Positions 61,862 to 64,000 of a stretch of DNA of 64,000 nucleotides are shown here, one piece after another (position 1 is the stretch's first letter; every line of letters starts with the position of its first letter). This DNA comes from Leucaena leucocephala (taxonomy: Eukaryota > Streptophyta > Magnoliopsida > Fabales > Fabaceae), in contig CM073558.1 of NCBI GenBank assembly GCA_037074615.1, positions 1,913,501 through 1,977,500 on the forward strand, read 5' to 3'. The notes below the pieces were generated by a model. The model searched no databases. It saw only the letters and a list, made by a program, of their open reading frames with translations, and had not been told where the DNA came from. The position numbers and the translations under genes are program-made.

Positions 61862-64000
61862 TCACAACCTTAAAGCGGCTATTGCTTCTGGCTTGAAATC
61901 CAATCGTAGACCCAAAATACGCCTTACCTCTGCCGGTGTTAGTCTCCATGTCATAGGTCCCGAGTTTTCACCCCAGAAATCTAGAATCTCAGATGCCTTT
62001 TCAAGATTCAGAATTGTTGCCATTTGAGTAAGACAAGAAAACTTGTCCCTCACAGTTCTCTGTGTCATGTCGGAGAAATGGCTTGCCAGCGTTCTAACAT
62101 CTCAATCAAGTTGAAGGCCACCAAGCTGACTAAATCTATTCTGCATCATGATGACTTCAAGTCTATTTACGATAAAATCAATAACCAAATGAACAATAGT
62201 GTCATAATTGCTTGCAGTCATAAGTGGCTGCAGCCTTGTGAGATTTGTCTCCGCAGCATGGACAAGTCTTTGAACCCATGAGTCATTGACCTCATTATCT
62301 GCATACTCAGACTCTGACAACTCATAGCTGATTGCTCCTACACTGTCTAATACTGGACGTAATCTTGGTGTGATAGTTGCTGCAAGCTGTTCCATGCCAG
62401 CACTCAAAGCTTGTTTGAAAGCATTGCTCATATCTCCCAATTCAGACAAACAAGATTTTACCCTCTCTAGATCAGCCAGTGCAGGAAGAACCTCTATAAC
62501 GTAATTCAGTCAGTTGATGCTGTTTGCAATAAATTATAAAATGATATCAAAGCATGCAAATGATCAAAAGTATCAATGAAAATGCACGAGGAAGAATAGG
62601 TATGAGACCTATAAAAGAGAAAATGGTAAAAAATAATTTAAAATAGTTTGAAGTTTTGAAAATACTAATAAGAAAGGTATATTAAATAATTTAGAGTTAT
62701 TTAAAAACGGTAGAAAATTGAAGAGAACACTTAATAACGTTATTGAATGAGACTTTTAATTAACAATACATTTAAAATTTTAATTGTTGGTAAAATATAA
62801 TGATATTATGTGATCTATATAGTTGATTTTATTCTATCTAGTGAAGTAAAATTTGTAGTTGTAACAATATAAGACATTAAAGAGGGAAGGTACATTTCTT
62901 AAAGTAAAACACCAGTGACATCATTACTAAAATTATTTGCCAATTGAATCCATGAGCTATTTGTGAATTAAATAAGCAAGTAGTGGGTACAATTTGGCCC
63001 CCTATTTTTCACATGGGAATCTTGAAGTTGTCCCCCCGCGCCGCCGCAACTCAAACAACCCCCCCGGCGCAGGCCCCGGTCATTTATTTCTATTCATCTT
63101 GGACATGTCACACCAAAACTCTACTTTTTAGACACGTTGGCAAGGTTTACATGCAGCTTACCGTTATCCAACAATGGAAGTAAGGAACTAGAAATATACC
63201 ACTAACCTCAGCAAATTGCTCTTCAATTTCATGTTTTAGTCTCAGAACATATTCTCTACTAACATCCAAGTTATTTAAAGCTGTTGCAAATTCTGTTCCA
63301 GTTTTCTGCACACCAGCACCACCCAAAAATGACTTGGCAAGCAAGGTTTGGTTCTCTAATCTTCTGCTGTAATGCTGCATGGTATTCATTGGACAATAAA
63401 CTAGTAGCAGCACTCACAATTGCTATTACAGAATTGATATTTGACGTTGATATTGCCCTTCGCATGCAACTCTGCCAGACATAAAATGCATCGTCCACCA
63501 TGGAATTTGTAAGGCCATCAGGCACATATTCATCGATCCTTATAGCTTTCCGCACATTTTCCACCATGAAATAACCCTCTAGAATTACATAAAATCCATT
63601 TATATCTTGAATAACTTTACGCAAACTACCACTTCTGAAAGCTTTAGTTGCCCGTGGGACCAACTCTGAGTCAACAGTAGTAAGTCCCTTAATCTTAGAT
63701 ATCGTGAACACAATATAATCCTCACCCAATTGCATAAACAACAAAATTTCTTCCATGTATAATTCAATCTCTCTGGGGTCTGGCCCCTCAGAAACTCCTC
63801 CAACCGCAAGCAAATTATTGTTCTGGGCATTTATTTCTGATGATAACTTAGCCAACCTCCTATAATCCATATATTTCTTCAAGATCACGGAACCCCTGGC
63901 GTCACACTCCTCTTGAAGCTCACAGATCGCATAAATAATACCATCCTCACCACAAAGACTCTTCAAGATCTCATAATTCCCTTCAATTGCTAATACAATG
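61862..64000 (-). pseudogene. COG4: COG complex subunit 4, 3' part, disrupted (runs off the right edge)
   Basis: Minus-strand C-terminal part of COG4, a subunit of the conserved oligomeric Golgi tether for retrograde intra-Golgi vesicles. Two exons are visible, 64000-63207 (continuing beyond the window) and 62491-61862, separated by a GT-AG intron (63206-62492). Conserved segments include EDGIIYAICELQEECDARGS, EGPDPREIELYMEEIL, VENVRKAIRIDEYVPDGL, ALQQKIREPN, LGDMSNAFKQAL, DFWGENSGPMTWRLTPAEVR and the C-terminal FKPEAIAALRL. Two lesions break it. A 1-base insertion lies just after REPNL (about 63334-63346), after which the family continues in another frame (FLGGAGVQKTGTEFATALNN). An in-frame TGA lies at 62104-62102, between QLGGLQLD and DVRTLASHF, where the family has Arg. 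The intron is kept, so it is not a processed copy. A sequencing error could explain one lesion, less easily both. The intron holds a GC-rich patch at 63031-63080. Confidence 0.88.

Noticed and set aside
63334..63346. Intron as an explanation for the COG4 frame change
   Set aside because: The two frames meet within a few bases (REPNL then the FLGGAG segment), leaving no room for an intron; a 1-base insertion fits best.
1..64000. CRISPR array, bacterial defence cluster, prophage or rRNA
   Set aside because: Nothing of the kind; intron-rich plant genes and plant transposons account for the window.

Overview
This window is nuclear DNA from a flowering plant, almost certainly a eudicot. Noncoding DNA is very AT-rich. 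Genes carry many short GT-AG introns, and the products are plant-specific or plant-type: a chloroplast pyruvate dehydrogenase E1 alpha, two small MGN-type proteins, a ribosomal P1 with a telo-box promoter, and a plant-size VPS8. I cannot assign a family or genus from the sequence alone.

Layout. 1-11.5 kb is gene-poor DNA with microsatellites, a Stowaway-like MITE and a SINE. A PADRE/DUF4228 gene lies on the minus strand at 11515-12114. 12.1-19.1 kb is gene-poor with further MITE remnants. A small MGN-start protein gene is at 19129-19470. 19.5-24.3 kb holds a Tourist-like MITE and a head-to-head pair of SINEs. 24268-33019 is one complete but decayed Mutator-like element (MULE), bounded by 138-bp terminal inverted repeats and a 9-bp target duplication. 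It carries a broken transposase on the plus strand, a ~21-bp minisatellite, and a broken Ulp1-like protease gene on the minus strand.

The right half is gene-rich: an RRM RNA-binding protein (34914-36790, 6 coding exons), 60S acidic ribosomal protein P1 (40744-41404, 3 coding exons), VPS8 (44275-55515, 19 exons, 2020 residues), chloroplast PDH E1 alpha (57877-60647, 3 exons, 431 residues) and, running off the right edge on the minus strand, a COG4 copy with a frameshift and an in-frame stop.

The intact genes are housekeeping functions: translation, CORVET-dependent endosomal tethering, and plastid acetyl-CoA supply for fatty acid synthesis. They do not form a pathway. Their order does look ancestral: P1 neighbours VPS8 in one Arabidopsis segment and PDH E1 alpha in its paralogous segment, whereas all three are together here. 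I saw no bacterial-type system, CRISPR array, rRNA or intact tRNA gene. The most unusual objects are the Ulp1-carrying MULE, the COG4 pseudogene, and two SINE families with clear target duplications.
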